Assembly: GCF_006716085.1 (NCBI RefSeq)
Contig: NZ_VFON01000001.1
Coordinates: forward strand, 1-64,000
Origin: Leucobacter komagatae
Lineage (GTDB): Bacteria > Actinomycetota > Actinomycetes > Actinomycetales > Microbacteriaceae
Length of the DNA: 64,000 nucleotides
Reading direction: 5' to 3'
Part shown: positions 54,635-63,462 of the stretch, one piece after another
Position numbering within the stretch: position 1 is the first letter of the stretch
Layout: the number at the start of each line of letters is the position of its first letter
Program-made: the position numbers and the translations under genes
The notes under the pieces: model-generated
The model's input: only the letters and a program-made list of their open reading frames with translations
Databases searched by the model: none
What the model was told of the DNA's origin: nothing

Positions 54635-55915
54635 ATGGTAAAGGTTCCAGGCCCGTTCAAGACGCCGCCGTCGATCAAGCTCGACCCAAAGCCGCTCGCG
54701 GAGGTTCCCGCCGAGCCGCTGAGCCCCGCCCAGGGAGGCGCACGGGCGCCGCTGAGCGCGTCACGCCGCTCCGAGATCCCCGTCTTCGAGGTCATGCAGA
54801 TCACCGACGAGGTCGGGCGGCGCAGGCACGCCGGGCACGACGTGGTCTCGCTGTGCGCGGGCGAGCCGAGCGCGCGCCCGGCACCGGGCACGCTGCAGCC
54901 CGCTGGGTACACCGGGCCGCTCGGCACGACGCCGCTGCGCGAGGCGATCGCCGGCCACTACCGGTCGTGGTACGGCGTCGAGGTAGACCCCGCGCGGGTC
55001 GCAGTGACGACGGGATCGTCGGGCGCGTTCCAGCTCGTGTTCCTCACCGCCTTCGACCCGGGCGACAGGGTGGCCCTCGTGAGCCCCGGATATCCCGCCT
55101 ACCGCAACATCCTCACCGCGCTCGGCATTCACGTGGTCGAGATCGCCTCGGGGCCCGCAACGAGGTACCAGCCCACGCCCGAGCTGCTCGATGAAGCCGT
55201 GCGTGAGCATGGCGACCTCGCAGGTCTGATCGTCGCCTCGCCCGCGAACCCGACGGGAACGATGCTGGGACGCTCCGAGCTCGCCGCGATCACCGCGTGG
55301 TGCTCGGCGCGCGGTGTGCGGTTCATTAGCGACGAGATCTACCACGGCATCACCTTTGCAGACCCCGCCGTGCCGCAGCGCGATCGCCGCGGCGTTAGTG
55401 CGATCGAGCTCGACGGCGAGGCGATCGTCATTAACTCGTTCTCGAAGTATTGGGGTATGACCGGGTGGCGGCTCGGCTGGGCGCTACTTCCCGAAGACAT
55501 GGTCGCGCCGTTCGAGGCGCTTGCATCCAACTTTGCCCTGTCACCGCCCGCGCCCGCCCAGGAACTCGCGATGCGTTCATTCTCTGACGAGACCTACGAG
55601 GAGCGCGATCGAGTCGTTGAGGGCTTCGCTCGGGCGCGAGCGCTCATTCTCGAGGCCGAGTCCTCACTGAACTGGGGTACGGCGGCGCCGTCCGACGGAG
55701 CCTTCTACTACTACTCAGAGCTCGGTCCACAGCTCGAGCGCTTCGGCGACTCGTCGTCATACGCCCGGGCCCTGCTCGAGGGTGCCGACGTCGCGGTTGT
55801 GCCGGGTGGCGACTTCGACCCCGTCGCCGGTCACCGCGCGGTTCGCCTCTCGTATGCGGCCGGCGAAGCCGCGGTCGCGGAGGCGCTAGACCGCATCATC
55901 CGCTTCCAGGGGTAG
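54635..55915 (+). CDS. class I/II pyridoxal-phosphate aminotransferase
   Basis: This 426-residue aminotransferase is of the aspartate/aromatic type, fold I. The PLP lysine is K271 (NSFSKYWGMTGWRLGW), with SPANPTGTML, SDEIYHGI and the C-terminal arginine in VRLSYA. An N-terminal extension of about 40 residues (Pro-rich) precedes the usual start. TAACGT at 54623-54628 lies 6 bases before the ATG and uses the stop codon of the preceding gene, so it has its own leaderless promoter. The substrate is not clear. Confidence 0.9.
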   Translation: MVKVPGPFKTPPSIKLDPKPLAEVPAEPLSPAQGGARAPLSASRRSEIPVFEVMQITDEVGRRRHAGHDVVSLCAGEPSARPAPGTLQPAGYTGPLGTTPLREAIAGHYRSWYGVEVDPARVAVTTGSSGAFQLVFLTAFDPGDRVALVSPGYPAYRNILTALGIHVVEIASGPATRYQPTPELLDEAVREHGDLAGLIVASPANPTGTMLGRSELAAITAWCSARGVRFISDEIYHGITFADPAVPQRDRRGVSAIELDGEAIVINSFSKYWGMTGWRLGWALLPEDMVAPFEALASNFALSPPAPAQELAMRSFSDETYEERDRVVEGFARARALILEAESSLNWGTAAPSDGAFYYYSELGPQLERFGDSSSYARALLEGADVAVVPGGDFDPVAGHRAVRLSYAAGEAAVAEALDRIIRFQG

Positions 55916-55917
55916 CG

Positions 55918-56038
55918 TTCGAATGAAGGCTCCGGGCCTCTTATAATCAACGCGGAGGTTCTGTAGTTTGCTAACAGGTGTGCCGAATCCGGTATAGTTG
56001 CGAGCATTGGGGGAAAGCCAGAAATGGCTTTCCCCTTT
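55918..56038 (+). promoter_or_regulatory. two candidate promoters and a strong terminator before the effector gene
   Basis: TTCGAA (55918) with TATAAT (55941-55946), and TTGCTA (55967) with TATAGT (55993-55998), are candidate promoters. GGGGAAAGCCA (56010-56020) pairs exactly with 56025-56035, a GAAA loop between, and TTTGT follows: a full intrinsic terminator. It may simply end the aminotransferase gene, but it sits just behind two promoters that face the effector, so it could attenuate that transcript. No tRNA or gene is visible in 55916-56091. Confidence 0.55.
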
Positions 56039-56091
56039 GTCGTTTGTGGCCGCGGTCTGTGGCCTCTCGCTCGTGTCCGTGAAAGGTGATG

Positions 56092-58038
56092 ATGGCCGAC
56101 ATCGCATTTGATGAACCGACCGCGACGACGCTCGCGGATGCGTTTCGTGGGGTTGCTGCGATGTTGCAGCGAGCCGGGTGGGAACGCTCTGCCGCGGTTG
56201 ATGCTGCATGCGTGGATTTTCGTGGTGGGTACGCAACGAGGTTCACCGATGCGTGCGCGATTGAGTCGGACGACCGGGGCAAGCTCTCTGGGAAGCTTGA
56301 CGACCTCGCAGACCTCGTTGACAAGGCGATTGCTGCCGCGGCGAAGGAGCGGGAGCGGATCGCGGCGCATGAAGCGTGGGAGGCCCGGGTTGAAGCGGCA
56401 GAGGCGCTGCGGAGGCAGACACTTGGGTTGTATGGGGCCAGCCAGGCCGAGACGTTTGTTGGGGTTGAGCCTGAGACGACACCGGTGCGGCCTCCGACGA
56501 TCACGGCAGCGTTCGCGCCGAAGGGGCGCGGCCGGTACTCGAGTGCTGCGGGGGCTGGTGGAACGACATCGGCGGACCCGGTGACGCTTCGCGGGTTTGT
56601 GCAACGGTCGCAGACGATCACCGGGTTGATGCGCGAGGGCCAGACTGCGTTGCACAAGGCAGTGTCTTCGTACGCGAGTGCGTGTTCGTGGGCGCCTACG
56701 GCAGTCGTGACGCTGTTGGACGGGTTCTCGCGTTTCATCGATGAGAACGTGACGGATGAACGATGGATCGCGTCGATTGCTGAAGCGTTCGAACTCGCTG
56801 GGAGCGGGACGCTGGATGATTTCGATATCATGCTCGCGATCAGCGCTGGTCATCCAAAGGTCCTTGAGCGAGCGTTGTTTGATGCAAATTTGTCTCCTGA
56901 GGATGTCGCGAAGGTGTGGGCGCTGCTTGCGGCGACGAAGGGGTTCAACCTCGAGAAGTTCGTTGAGCGATACGCGTTCGAGCTCGCAAGCCTGAACGGC
57001 ATCCCGTTCGCGGTGATGGACCAGGCCGGCCAGTACGCGCTGACCTGGGCGCTCGACCCAGACCATCCAGAGAACCTTGCTGCGGCGTACGCGAAACTGG
57101 GCCTGAACTGGTGGGACATGTCGCTGGATGACTTCAAACTTGACCTCGAAGGCATTCGAGCCGGCTTGAAAGACGCGAAGAAGCTTGCAGACGGCGACCC
57201 CGTGCTGCTGCTGTCGTTTGGTGTGCATGACGGTGCCGTGACTGCGGGTATCTCGATGGGTGACCTCGACCAAGCAAAACAGGTCGGGCTCTTTGCCTCG
57301 GGAATGGGCTCAAACGTCCGGGAGCTAGGGGACACCTTAGACGCCTTCAAGAAGATCAGAGCAGATGATCCGAACTTTGCCATGGTGACGTGGATCGGGT
57401 ACCGTGCCCCGAACGTCGCTGAGGAAATGTGGCAGGATCGTGCCGATAGCGGGGCTCTTCGCATGTCGAGTTTCTTGGATGGGATCGCGGCGCAGCGTGG
57501 TAAATCGATTGACCGGTTCGTCACCATCGGTCACTCCTACGGCACGAACGTCCTTGCCGAAGCCTTGAAAACGACGTCCGCGAAAGTTGACGCATTCGTC
57601 ACGCTGGGCTCAGCTGGCCTGAAGTACGGGACGACCACCGCAGACCTGCAGGCCCTCAGCGACGCGAAGGGCACGAAGATCTATGCTACCCACGCGGACG
57701 GGGACGGCATCGCCGCAGGCGCCGGGCAGCACTTGCACTTTCGCTCCGCGGCAGAAGACGGCGGCGGCGCCTACGAGAAACGTGAAGACCCGCGAGAGCT
57801 GCCAGGCGCCTACGTGTTCTCCTCGGAAAAAACTGAAAGGGGGAAGCAAGTTACGATGCACAACCTCCTGCATCCCATCGACTGGAAATCGATCCCGGTT
57901 GCAGGCGGGCCGCTGCAATGGGCGGCAGACACGTTTGACGGTGTGAGGGCGGAAGACGAAATCGGATACATGAACCCAGAATCGAGCACCGTGGGTGCCC
58001 TATGGGACATCATGAGAGGTGAGGAGCCCATCAAATGA
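56092..58038 (+). CDS. putative secreted lipase-type effector: Cys-domain plus DUF1023-like alpha/beta hydrolase
   Basis: This 648-residue protein has an N-terminal domain (1-60) with W30, C40, F43, G45, C55 and E58 that recurs in the islet protein at 12 kb. A helical middle part (60-370) follows. The C-terminal hydrolase (about 375-600) has DUF1023 marks, GMGSNVRELGDTL, VTWIGYRAPN, and the nucleophile elbow GHSYG with S482; H590 (VTMHNLL) is a candidate catalytic His. There is no signal peptide, as in WXG-like substrates of type VII secretion. I chose ATG 56092 for its AAAGG at 5 bases. It overlaps the first lipoprotein gene (ATGA). GC content looks lower than in the flanks. Confidence 0.7.
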   Translation: MADIAFDEPTATTLADAFRGVAAMLQRAGWERSAAVDAACVDFRGGYATRFTDACAIESDDRGKLSGKLDDLADLVDKAIAAAAKERERIAAHEAWEARVEAAEALRRQTLGLYGASQAETFVGVEPETTPVRPPTITAAFAPKGRGRYSSAAGAGGTTSADPVTLRGFVQRSQTITGLMREGQTALHKAVSSYASACSWAPTAVVTLLDGFSRFIDENVTDERWIASIAEAFELAGSGTLDDFDIMLAISAGHPKVLERALFDANLSPEDVAKVWALLAATKGFNLEKFVERYAFELASLNGIPFAVMDQAGQYALTWALDPDHPENLAAAYAKLGLNWWDMSLDDFKLDLEGIRAGLKDAKKLADGDPVLLLSFGVHDGAVTAGISMGDLDQAKQVGLFASGMGSNVRELGDTLDAFKKIRADDPNFAMVTWIGYRAPNVAEEMWQDRADSGALRMSSFLDGIAAQRGKSIDRFVTIGHSYGTNVLAEALKTTSAKVDAFVTLGSAGLKYGTTTADLQALSDAKGTKIYATHADGDGIAAGAGQHLHFRSAAEDGGGAYEKREDPRELPGAYVFSSEKTERGKQVTMHNLLHPIDWKSIPVAGGPLQWAADTFDGVRAEDEIGYMNPESSTVGALWDIMRGEEPIK

Positions 58039-58742
58039 TTCGGGTGATGCGGTGTGTAGCGGCGGTGTTGACGGTAGGAGTGATGATGACTGGGTGTGCG
58101 GCGAATGAGGGTGCGCGAGACGGCGCGGGGATGACCGAAGAGGAATCTCTGAGTAAGTCGCTTGAGGAACAGTATGCGCTTGCTGGCGAACGCTATGATG
58201 CGCTGTATGAGCGGGTGACTGCCATGCAACAAGACATCTACGGCGGCGAATGGCGCACTAAAACCTCGTACGGAGTGATCCCCGGGTCAGGGTTTGCTTT
58301 AGGTGGGAAGCTGGTGGGTGATACCCGCGATAACAGCTATTTTTACAGTAGCTATCGGAACTATGTGTACGACGACTCCACGCATGTGACGCTCGAAGAT
58401 GTTCGGCAGATGTGGGCCAAGCGCGGTTGGGACGTTACCGAGGTGCCCATGGCACAGGGAAACACGCGTCTGACCGTTACCGACCCTGACGGGTATTGGT
58501 ATGAAGTCCGCGACTGGAACAAAGGCGAATTCAACCTCGCAATGCACTCACCCGTCTACTGGGGGGACTATGACCCGCTTACTGATGATATTTATGACCG
58601 TTTGATGGCTGAAGACTCGGGGAGGGCACACGGGGACACATTCGACCCGGACGAAGACGACTACGTTCAGCTCCTCCCTGGCGTATACCGGCCCTTCCCC
58701 GCGTGGGACGCGCTTGAGAAATACCCGTCCGTCGCCGAGTAA
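58035..58742 (+). CDS. tandem lipoprotein, copy 1, candidate immunity protein
   Basis: This 235-residue protein has a signal peptide ending in the lipobox MTGC (C21). The mature part is MTEEESLSKSLEEQYALAGERYD (helix), then DIYGGEWRT, GDTRDNSYFYSSYRNYVYDD and RQMWAKRGWDV, ending PGVYRPFPAWDALEKYPSVAE. It would sit on the outer face of the membrane. Its ATG overlaps the stop of the hydrolase gene, so the two are translated together. I do not recognise a family. It is the most divergent of three tandem copies. The coupling to a lipase-like protein suggests that it neutralises that protein. Confidence 0.7.
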   Translation: MIRVMRCVAAVLTVGVMMTGCAANEGARDGAGMTEEESLSKSLEEQYALAGERYDALYERVTAMQQDIYGGEWRTKTSYGVIPGSGFALGGKLVGDTRDNSYFYSSYRNYVYDDSTHVTLEDVRQMWAKRGWDVTEVPMAQGNTRLTVTDPDGYWYEVRDWNKGEFNLAMHSPVYWGDYDPLTDDIYDRLMAEDSGRAHGDTFDPDEDDYVQLLPGVYRPFPAWDALEKYPSVAE

Positions 58743-58776
58743 CGGCATCGCCCACCCAAGCAAAGGCCCCAGTCGA

Positions 58777-59484
58777 ATGAATGAGTTGATGCGGTTTGTG
58801 GCGGCGGTGCTGACGGTAGGAGTGATGATGACTGGGTGTGCGGCAAGTGAAGGTGCGCGAGACGGCGCGGGAATGACCGAAGAGGAATCCTTGAGTAAGC
58901 CCCTCGAGGAACAGTATGCGCTCGCTGGCGAACGCTACGACGCATTGTATGAGCGGGTGACTGCGATGCAGCAAGACATCTACGGCGGCGAATGGCGCAC
59001 TAAGACGTCTGCCGGGGTAATCCCAGGGTCAGGGTTTGATTTAGGGGGGAAGCTGGTGGGCGATACCCGCGATAACAGCTACTACTACACCAGCTTTCGG
59101 AACTATGTGTACGACGATTCCACGCATGTGACGCTCGAAGTCGTCCGGCAGATGTGGGCCAAGCGCGGTTGGGACGTCACCGAGGATCCCATGGCGCCGG
59201 CAAATACACGCCTGACCGTCACTGCGCCTGACGGGTATTGGTATGAGGCCCGCGACTGGAACAAAGGCGAATTCAAACTCGCGGTGCACTCACCCGTCTA
59301 CTGGGGGTCCGTCCGGAAAACAAATGATGCGATTCGTGAACGCCTAGATGCCGAGAACGCGGGGCGGGCGCACGGTGACACGTTTGACCCCGACGAAGAC
59401 GGCAACGTGACCCTCCTCCCTGGCGTCTACCGGCCATTCCCTGCATGGGACGCGCTTGAGAAGTATCCGTCCGTCGCCGAGTAG
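58777..59484 (+). CDS. tandem lipoprotein, copy 2
   Basis: This 235-residue lipoprotein (lipobox MTGC) is very close to copy 3 and clearly similar to copy 1 along its whole length. It differs from copy 3 in a few places, such as RYDALYERV against RYDELQQRV and LEVVRQ against LEDVRQ. The gap to copy 1 is 34 bases. I chose ATG 58777 (MNELMRFVAAV) to match copy 3. Such duplicated surface lipoproteins could widen protection against variant effectors. Confidence 0.7.
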   Translation: MNELMRFVAAVLTVGVMMTGCAASEGARDGAGMTEEESLSKPLEEQYALAGERYDALYERVTAMQQDIYGGEWRTKTSAGVIPGSGFDLGGKLVGDTRDNSYYYTSFRNYVYDDSTHVTLEVVRQMWAKRGWDVTEDPMAPANTRLTVTAPDGYWYEARDWNKGEFKLAVHSPVYWGSVRKTNDAIRERLDAENAGRAHGDTFDPDEDGNVTLLPGVYRPFPAWDALEKYPSVAE

Positions 59485-59519
59485 CGGCATCGCCCGCCAA
59501 GCAAAGGTGTCCCAGTCGA

Positions 59520-60230
59520 ATGAATGAGTTGATGCGGTTTGTGGCGGCGGTATTGACGGTAGGAGTGATGATGACTGGGTGTGCGGCAAATGAAGGTGCG
59601 CGAGATGGCGCGGGAATGACCGAAGAGGAATCCCTGAGTAAGCCGCTCGAGGAACAGTATGCGCTCGCTGGTGAACGCTACGACGAGCTACAGCAACGGG
59701 TGACTGCGATGCAGCAAGACATCTACGGCGGCGAATGGCGCACTAAGACGTCTGCCGGGGTAATCCCAGGCTCAGGGTTTGATTTAGGGGGGAAGCTGGT
59801 GGGCGATACCCGCGATAACAGCTACTACTACACCAGCTTTCGGAACTATGTGTACGACGATTCCACGCATGTGACGCTCGAAGATGTTCGGCAGATGTGG
59901 GCCAAGCGCGGTTGGGACGTCACCGAGGATCCCATGGCGCCGGGGAACACGCGTCTGACCGTCACTGCGCCTGACGGGTATTGGTATGAGGCCCGCGACT
60001 GGAACAAAGGCGAATTCAACCTCGCAATGCACTCACCCGTCTACTGGGGGTCCGTCCGGAAAACAAATGATGCGATCCATGCACGCTTAGACGCCGAGAA
60101 CGCGGGGCGAGCACACGGGGACACATTCGACCCGGACGAAGACAACTACGTGACCCTTCTCCCCGGCGTCTACCGGCCGTTCCCTGCGTGGGACGCGCTT
60201 GAGAAGTATCCGTCCGTCGCCGAGGAGTGA
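59520..60230 (+). CDS. tandem lipoprotein, copy 3
   Basis: This 236-residue lipoprotein (lipobox MTGC) has the same start MNELMRFVAAV as copy 2 and one extra Glu at the end. The 35-base gap before it repeats the gap before copy 2 with small changes, so the duplication unit includes the spacer. A strong AT-rich hairpin follows the gene and probably ends the four-gene transcript. Confidence 0.7.
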   Translation: MNELMRFVAAVLTVGVMMTGCAANEGARDGAGMTEEESLSKPLEEQYALAGERYDELQQRVTAMQQDIYGGEWRTKTSAGVIPGSGFDLGGKLVGDTRDNSYYYTSFRNYVYDDSTHVTLEDVRQMWAKRGWDVTEDPMAPGNTRLTVTAPDGYWYEARDWNKGEFNLAMHSPVYWGSVRKTNDAIHARLDAENAGRAHGDTFDPDEDNYVTLLPGVYRPFPAWDALEKYPSVAEE

Positions 60231-60256
60231 CCCGTCACCAACTAGATATGCAAAAG

Positions 60257-60302
60257 ACGCCACATATGTAGAAAAGCGGAGGTTTCTACATATGCGGCGT
60301 CG
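60257..60302 (+). terminator. AT-rich terminator at the end of the effector-lipoprotein locus
   Basis: The 19-base arms at 60257-60275 and 60284-60302 match at 18 positions (GACGCC, CATATGTAGAAA). The base composition differs sharply from the flanks, so it probably came with the locus. Confidence 0.75.
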
Positions 60303-60363
60303 ATTGCATGTGGTGTGGCTCTACGGGAGGCGGTGAGCCTGGAGCGGCCCAAGCCCAACCCCA

Positions 60364-60897
60364 CTACTTCGTGCGGATGCGAGTTCCAGCCGAGATGCCG
60401 AAGCGGGCCTGGAGCGCCTCAGTGACGGTGCCGGCGGTCTTCGGCTCGTTGAGCGGGCCAGGGGCCGCGCCAAGCGCAGCGACAACGGCGGCAGCGCCAG
60501 GAACGTCGAGCTCGATCGAGGTAATCGCAGACGCGAGTGGGCCCTCGAGCCCGGCGACGGCGCGGGAGATCGCAGAGCGCACGGCCCGCGTCAGCGCCTC
60601 AATGTCTTCAGCATCGATGAGTTCGCTGGAGTCGACGGGAAGCGGCCCGCCGACAGTGCGAGCCCGGGCGAGCTCAACCTCGCTGCGAGTGTAGGTGACG
60701 CCGTCGCCGGTGATGACCTCGGCGATGGCCGTTGATCCCTCTGGAGAGGACACGAGGCGGACGCAGACGTCGAGCTCGTTGGACGTAGAGACGGGGGTCG
60801 ACGCGGCGCCAGCGAAGGGCAGCGGAATGCCCGAAGGGGCGCCACCGTGATCGTGCTGATCGGGTGACGCCCCTCCGAAGGTGAACTTAAGATCCAT
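60364..60897 (-). CDS. hypothetical protein, acidic
   Basis: This 177-residue protein has a His/Gly-containing N-terminus (SPDQHDHGG), a probable beta-rich part (VCVRLVSSPEGSTAIAEVITGDGVTY) and a helical part, ending RIRTK. No signal peptide, membrane helix or known motif is visible. TACTCT 7 bases before the ATG suggests a leaderless mRNA. It lies between the effector locus and alanine dehydrogenase and reads away from the former. I cannot suggest a function. Confidence 0.65.
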   Translation of the reverse strand: MDLKFTFGGASPDQHDHGGAPSGIPLPFAGAASTPVSTSNELDVCVRLVSSPEGSTAIAEVITGDGVTYTRSEVELARARTVGGPLPVDSSELIDAEDIEALTRAVRSAISRAVAGLEGPLASAITSIELDVPGAAAVVAALGAAPGPLNEPKTAGTVTEALQARFGISAGTRIRTK

Positions 60898-60921
60898 AGG
60901 ATCCAGAGTACTCCCGTGAGA

Positions 60922-62049
60922 TTACGCGTTTGCTGCGAGAACCTCGTCGACCGACTTGAACGGCAGCTCGGGGAACGCGTCTACGACACCCTTGAAGGTG
61001 ATGACGCCGTCGTGTGCGTTGAGGCCCTTAGCGAGCGCCTCGTCAGCAGCGAGTGCCTTGACCCAGCCCTTGTCGGCGAGAGCGACGACGTAGGGGAGGG
61101 TTGCGTTGGTGAGTGCAGCGGTCGAGGTCTCGGGGACCGCGCCCGGCATGTTTGCCACGCAGTAGTAGATCGAGTTGTGCACCGGGAAGGTGGGGTCGTC
61201 GTGCGTGGTCGGGCGCGAGTTCTCGAAGCAGCCGCCCTGGTCGATCGCGATGTCGACGAGCACCGAGCCGGCCTTCATCTGGGCAACCATCTCGTCGGTG
61301 ACGAGCTTCGGAGCCTTCTCGCCCGGGATGAGCACGGAGCCGATCACGAGGTCAGCGTCCTTCAGCGCCTCGGTGATGTTATGGGCGTTCGAGGTGCGGG
61401 TCTGGATGCGACCGTTGAACTCGTCCTCGAGCTGCTTGAGGCGGGGGATCGCGATGTCGATCACGGTGACCTCAGCGCCCATGCCGTAAGCGATACGAGC
61501 TGCCTGCTCGCCGGCTGCGCCGCCGCCGATGACGACGACCTTGCCGCGGCGGGTAGCGGTGACGCCACCGAGGAGGATGCCGCGGCCGCCGTTTGCCTTC
61601 ATGAGCGAGTACGCGCCAACCTGAACCGAGAGACGGCCAGCGACCTCAGACATCGGTGCAAGGAGCGGGAGGCCGCGGTTCGCGAGCTGCACGGTCTCGT
61701 ACGCGATGGCGGTGGTGCCGGAGTTCACGACTGCCTCGCTGAGCGTCTTGTCAGCTGCGAGGTGCAGGTAGGTGAAGAGCACCTGATCCTTGCGCATCTT
61801 GTCGTACTCAGAAGCGATGGGCTCCTTGACCTTGAGGATCATGTCGCTCTCGGCCCACACCTGGTCAGCCGAGGGGACGATGGTCGCACCGGCTGCGACG
61901 TACTCATCATCGGTGATGGCCGAGCCGAGGCCGGCGCCTGCCTGCACGAGGACCTCGTGGCCGCGGCGCTTGAGCTCGAACACGCCCGCCTGCGTGATGG
62001 CGACGCGGTTCTCGTTGTTCTTGATTTCGGTGGGAATACCGACGCGCAT
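60922..62049 (-). CDS. ald: alanine dehydrogenase
   Basis: This 375-residue enzyme reversibly deaminates L-alanine to pyruvate and ammonium with NAD. Active-site residues are R15 (NENRVAI), K75 (LKVKEP) and H96 (YLHLAAD), and the NAD fold shows [13 protein letters not shown]. The catalytic Asp lies in [14 protein letters not shown] chose ATG 62049 with GGAGAAGATC upstream; the frame extends further but has no support. It is divergent from an Lrp-type gene that is its likely regulator. Confidence 0.95.
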   Translation of the reverse strand: MRVGIPTEIKNNENRVAITQAGVFELKRRGHEVLVQAGAGLGSAITDDEYVAAGATIVPSADQVWAESDMILKVKEPIASEYDKMRKDQVLFTYLHLAADKTLSEAVVNSGTTAIAYETVQLANRGLPLLAPMSEVAGRLSVQVGAYSLMKANGGRGILLGGVTATRRGKVVVIGGGAAGEQAARIAYGMGAEVTVIDIAIPRLKQLEDEFNGRIQTRTSNAHNITEALKDADLVIGSVLIPGEKAPKLVTDEMVAQMKAGSVLVDIAIDQGGCFENSRPTTHDDPTFPVHNSIYYCVANMPGAVPETSTAALTNATLPYVVALADKGWVKALAADEALAKGLNAHDGVITFKGVVDAFPELPFKSVDEVLAANA

Positions 62050-62247
62050 GATCTTCTCCAAATAAATGCGTAACGGGTGTGTAGTTTGCATCGCGGTATC
62101 CGTTGAAGTTCGTCTACAAAAGGGTCGAAACAGCGGATGTGACGCGATAGGATTGAAGTATATTCGATATCCGCAGAGATTTGGTGAATTCTCTTCGGAA
62201 TCAGTTGTTGGGCCTGCCGCGCATGAAGTGGAAGAGGGAATACACGC
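62050..62247. promoter_or_regulatory. ald / lrp divergent control region
   Basis: This 198-base AT-richer stretch holds both promoters. TATCCG occurs twice in the same direction (within GCGGTATCCGTTGAAG and CGATATCCGCAGAG), and ATATTCGATAT near 62160-62171 is a short palindrome. These are candidate Lrp/AldR sites. TATATT (about 62159) may be the -10 of the regulator gene. No gene is visible here. Confidence 0.5.
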
Positions 62248-62730
62248 ATGGAATCGAAGAATCTTCGCCTCGAGACCGATCTTGACGCCGTCGATCGGAA
62301 GATTATGGAGGAGCTCCAGACGAATGGTCGCATGACCAACGCGGAGCTCGCCGAGCGTGTCGGTGTCGCTGCCTCGACGTGCATCGCGCGCGTGCGCAAC
62401 CTCGTCTCCCGCCGGGTCATCACTGGGTTCACGGCAGCGGTCGACCCGCGCGCGATGGGGCTCGACCTGCAGGTGCTCGTGAGCGTGACCGTGCGCTCCG
62501 GCGCTCGGCAGCGCATCGCGGAAATGAGTGAGGAGCTGCGGGCGCTTCCCGAGGTCATGCAGCTGTTCTTCCTCGGCGGCGTCGAGGACTTCATCATTCA
62601 CCTCGCCGCACGCGACTCCGACCACGTGCGCGACTTCGTGATGGAGAACCTGTCGGCCCACCCCGCGGTGTCGTCGACGCGTACCAGCATCGTCTTCAGC
62701 CACCACCAGAACCCCGTCCGCCAGGCGTAG
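62248..62730 (+). CDS. aldR: Lrp/AsnC-family regulator, probable AldR
   Basis: This 160-residue regulator has an AsnC helix-turn-helix at about 12-65 (LDAVDRKIMEELQTNGRMTNAELAERVGVAASTCIARVRNL in parts) and a C-terminal RAM ligand domain (about 75-150, LFFLGGVEDFIIHLAARD). It is divergent from ald, as AldR is in mycobacteria, so it probably senses alanine and controls ald. The ATG 62248 has GAAGAGGGA upstream. Confidence 0.9.
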   Translation: MESKNLRLETDLDAVDRKIMEELQTNGRMTNAELAERVGVAASTCIARVRNLVSRRVITGFTAAVDPRAMGLDLQVLVSVTVRSGARQRIAEMSEELRALPEVMQLFFLGGVEDFIIHLAARDSDHVRDFVMENLSAHPAVSSTRTSIVFSHHQNPVRQA

Positions 62731-62850
62731 CGCGGGCCAGCGGGTTAGGCGCCGCGCTCGCCCTGGCGGCCTCGCCGCGGCGCGGCGTATGGTTGGGGGA
62801 GAAGCTTCGCCCGCCGCGCCCTGCGGTGGCCAACAGAGGGGTGGATCGCC

Positions 62851-63432
62851 GTGACCCGTGCGCTACTGATCGTCGACGTGCAGAACGACTTCACGGAGGG
62901 CGGGGCCCTCGGAGTTGACGGCGGCGCGGCCGTCGCGCAGGGCGTGACCGGGCTGCTCCGAAACGAGCGTGAGGCAGAACAGTACGCCCTCGTCGTCGCC
63001 TCTCGCGATTGGCACGACGCCGACAACGACAACGGCGGGCACTTCGCGGCGGCGGGATCCGATCCTGATTTTGCGGGCACCTGGCCCGTGCACTGCGTTG
63101 GGGGCACGCCCGGCGCGCAATACCACCCGGCGCTCGACATCGACTGCATCGACGTGCACGTGCGCAAGGGCATGGGCGAGCCGGCGTACTCCGCGTTTGA
63201 GGGCGTCGCCGGCGACGGCCGATCCCTCGTCGAGGTCTTCGCCGAGGCGGGCGTCGATGAACTCGACGTCGTCGGCATCGCGACCGACTACTGCGTGCGC
63301 GCGTCCGCACTCGACGCGCAAGCAAACGGCATGCGCGTGCGCGTGCGTGGCGACCTCATTGCGGGGGTCGCCCCCGAGACGTCGGTCGCCGCGATCCGTG
63401 AGCTTGCGTCGGCAGGCATCGAGATCCTGTAA
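62851..63432 (+). CDS. pncA: nicotinamidase
   Basis: This 193-residue cysteine hydrolase converts nicotinamide to nicotinate for NAD salvage; in mycobacteria PncA also activates pyrazinamide. The catalytic triad is D9 (VDVQNDF), K106 (VRKGMGEPAYSAF) and C148 (ATDYCV). Metal ligands lie in SRDWHDADNDNGGHF. The start is GTG 62851; the frame has no closer alternative. It is convergent with the permease gene at the right edge. Confidence 0.92.
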   Translation: MTRALLIVDVQNDFTEGGALGVDGGAAVAQGVTGLLRNEREAEQYALVVASRDWHDADNDNGGHFAAAGSDPDFAGTWPVHCVGGTPGAQYHPALDIDCIDVHVRKGMGEPAYSAFEGVAGDGRSLVEVFAEAGVDELDVVGIATDYCVRASALDAQANGMRVRVRGDLIAGVAPETSVAAIRELASAGIEIL

Positions 63433-63462
63433 CCGCGGCGCGGGATAGGGGCGAGGCCGCCG

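Larger units (their letters stand above)
58035..60230 (+). repeat. three direct tandem repeats of about 742 bp
   Basis: The units begin at 58035, 58777 and 59520, at steps of 742 and 743 bases. Long identical stretches between units 2 and 3 show the more recent duplication. Unit 1 shares the same order and most sequence but is more diverged, and its signal peptide begins differently (MIRVMRCVAAV). Confidence 0.85.

Noticed and set aside
55916..56091. A tRNA or other integration target next to the effector locus
   Set aside because: No cloverleaf could be drawn, and no direct repeat was found that flanks the locus on both sides.
58035..60230. Tandem repeats as a CRISPR-like or minisatellite array
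   Set aside because: The units are complete genes of about 742 bp with intact signal peptides, not short repeats with spacers.
60922..62706. A 594-residue frame for alanine dehydrogenase
   Set aside because: The extra N-terminus lies over the control region and the lrp gene; the real start with ribosome binding site is 62049.
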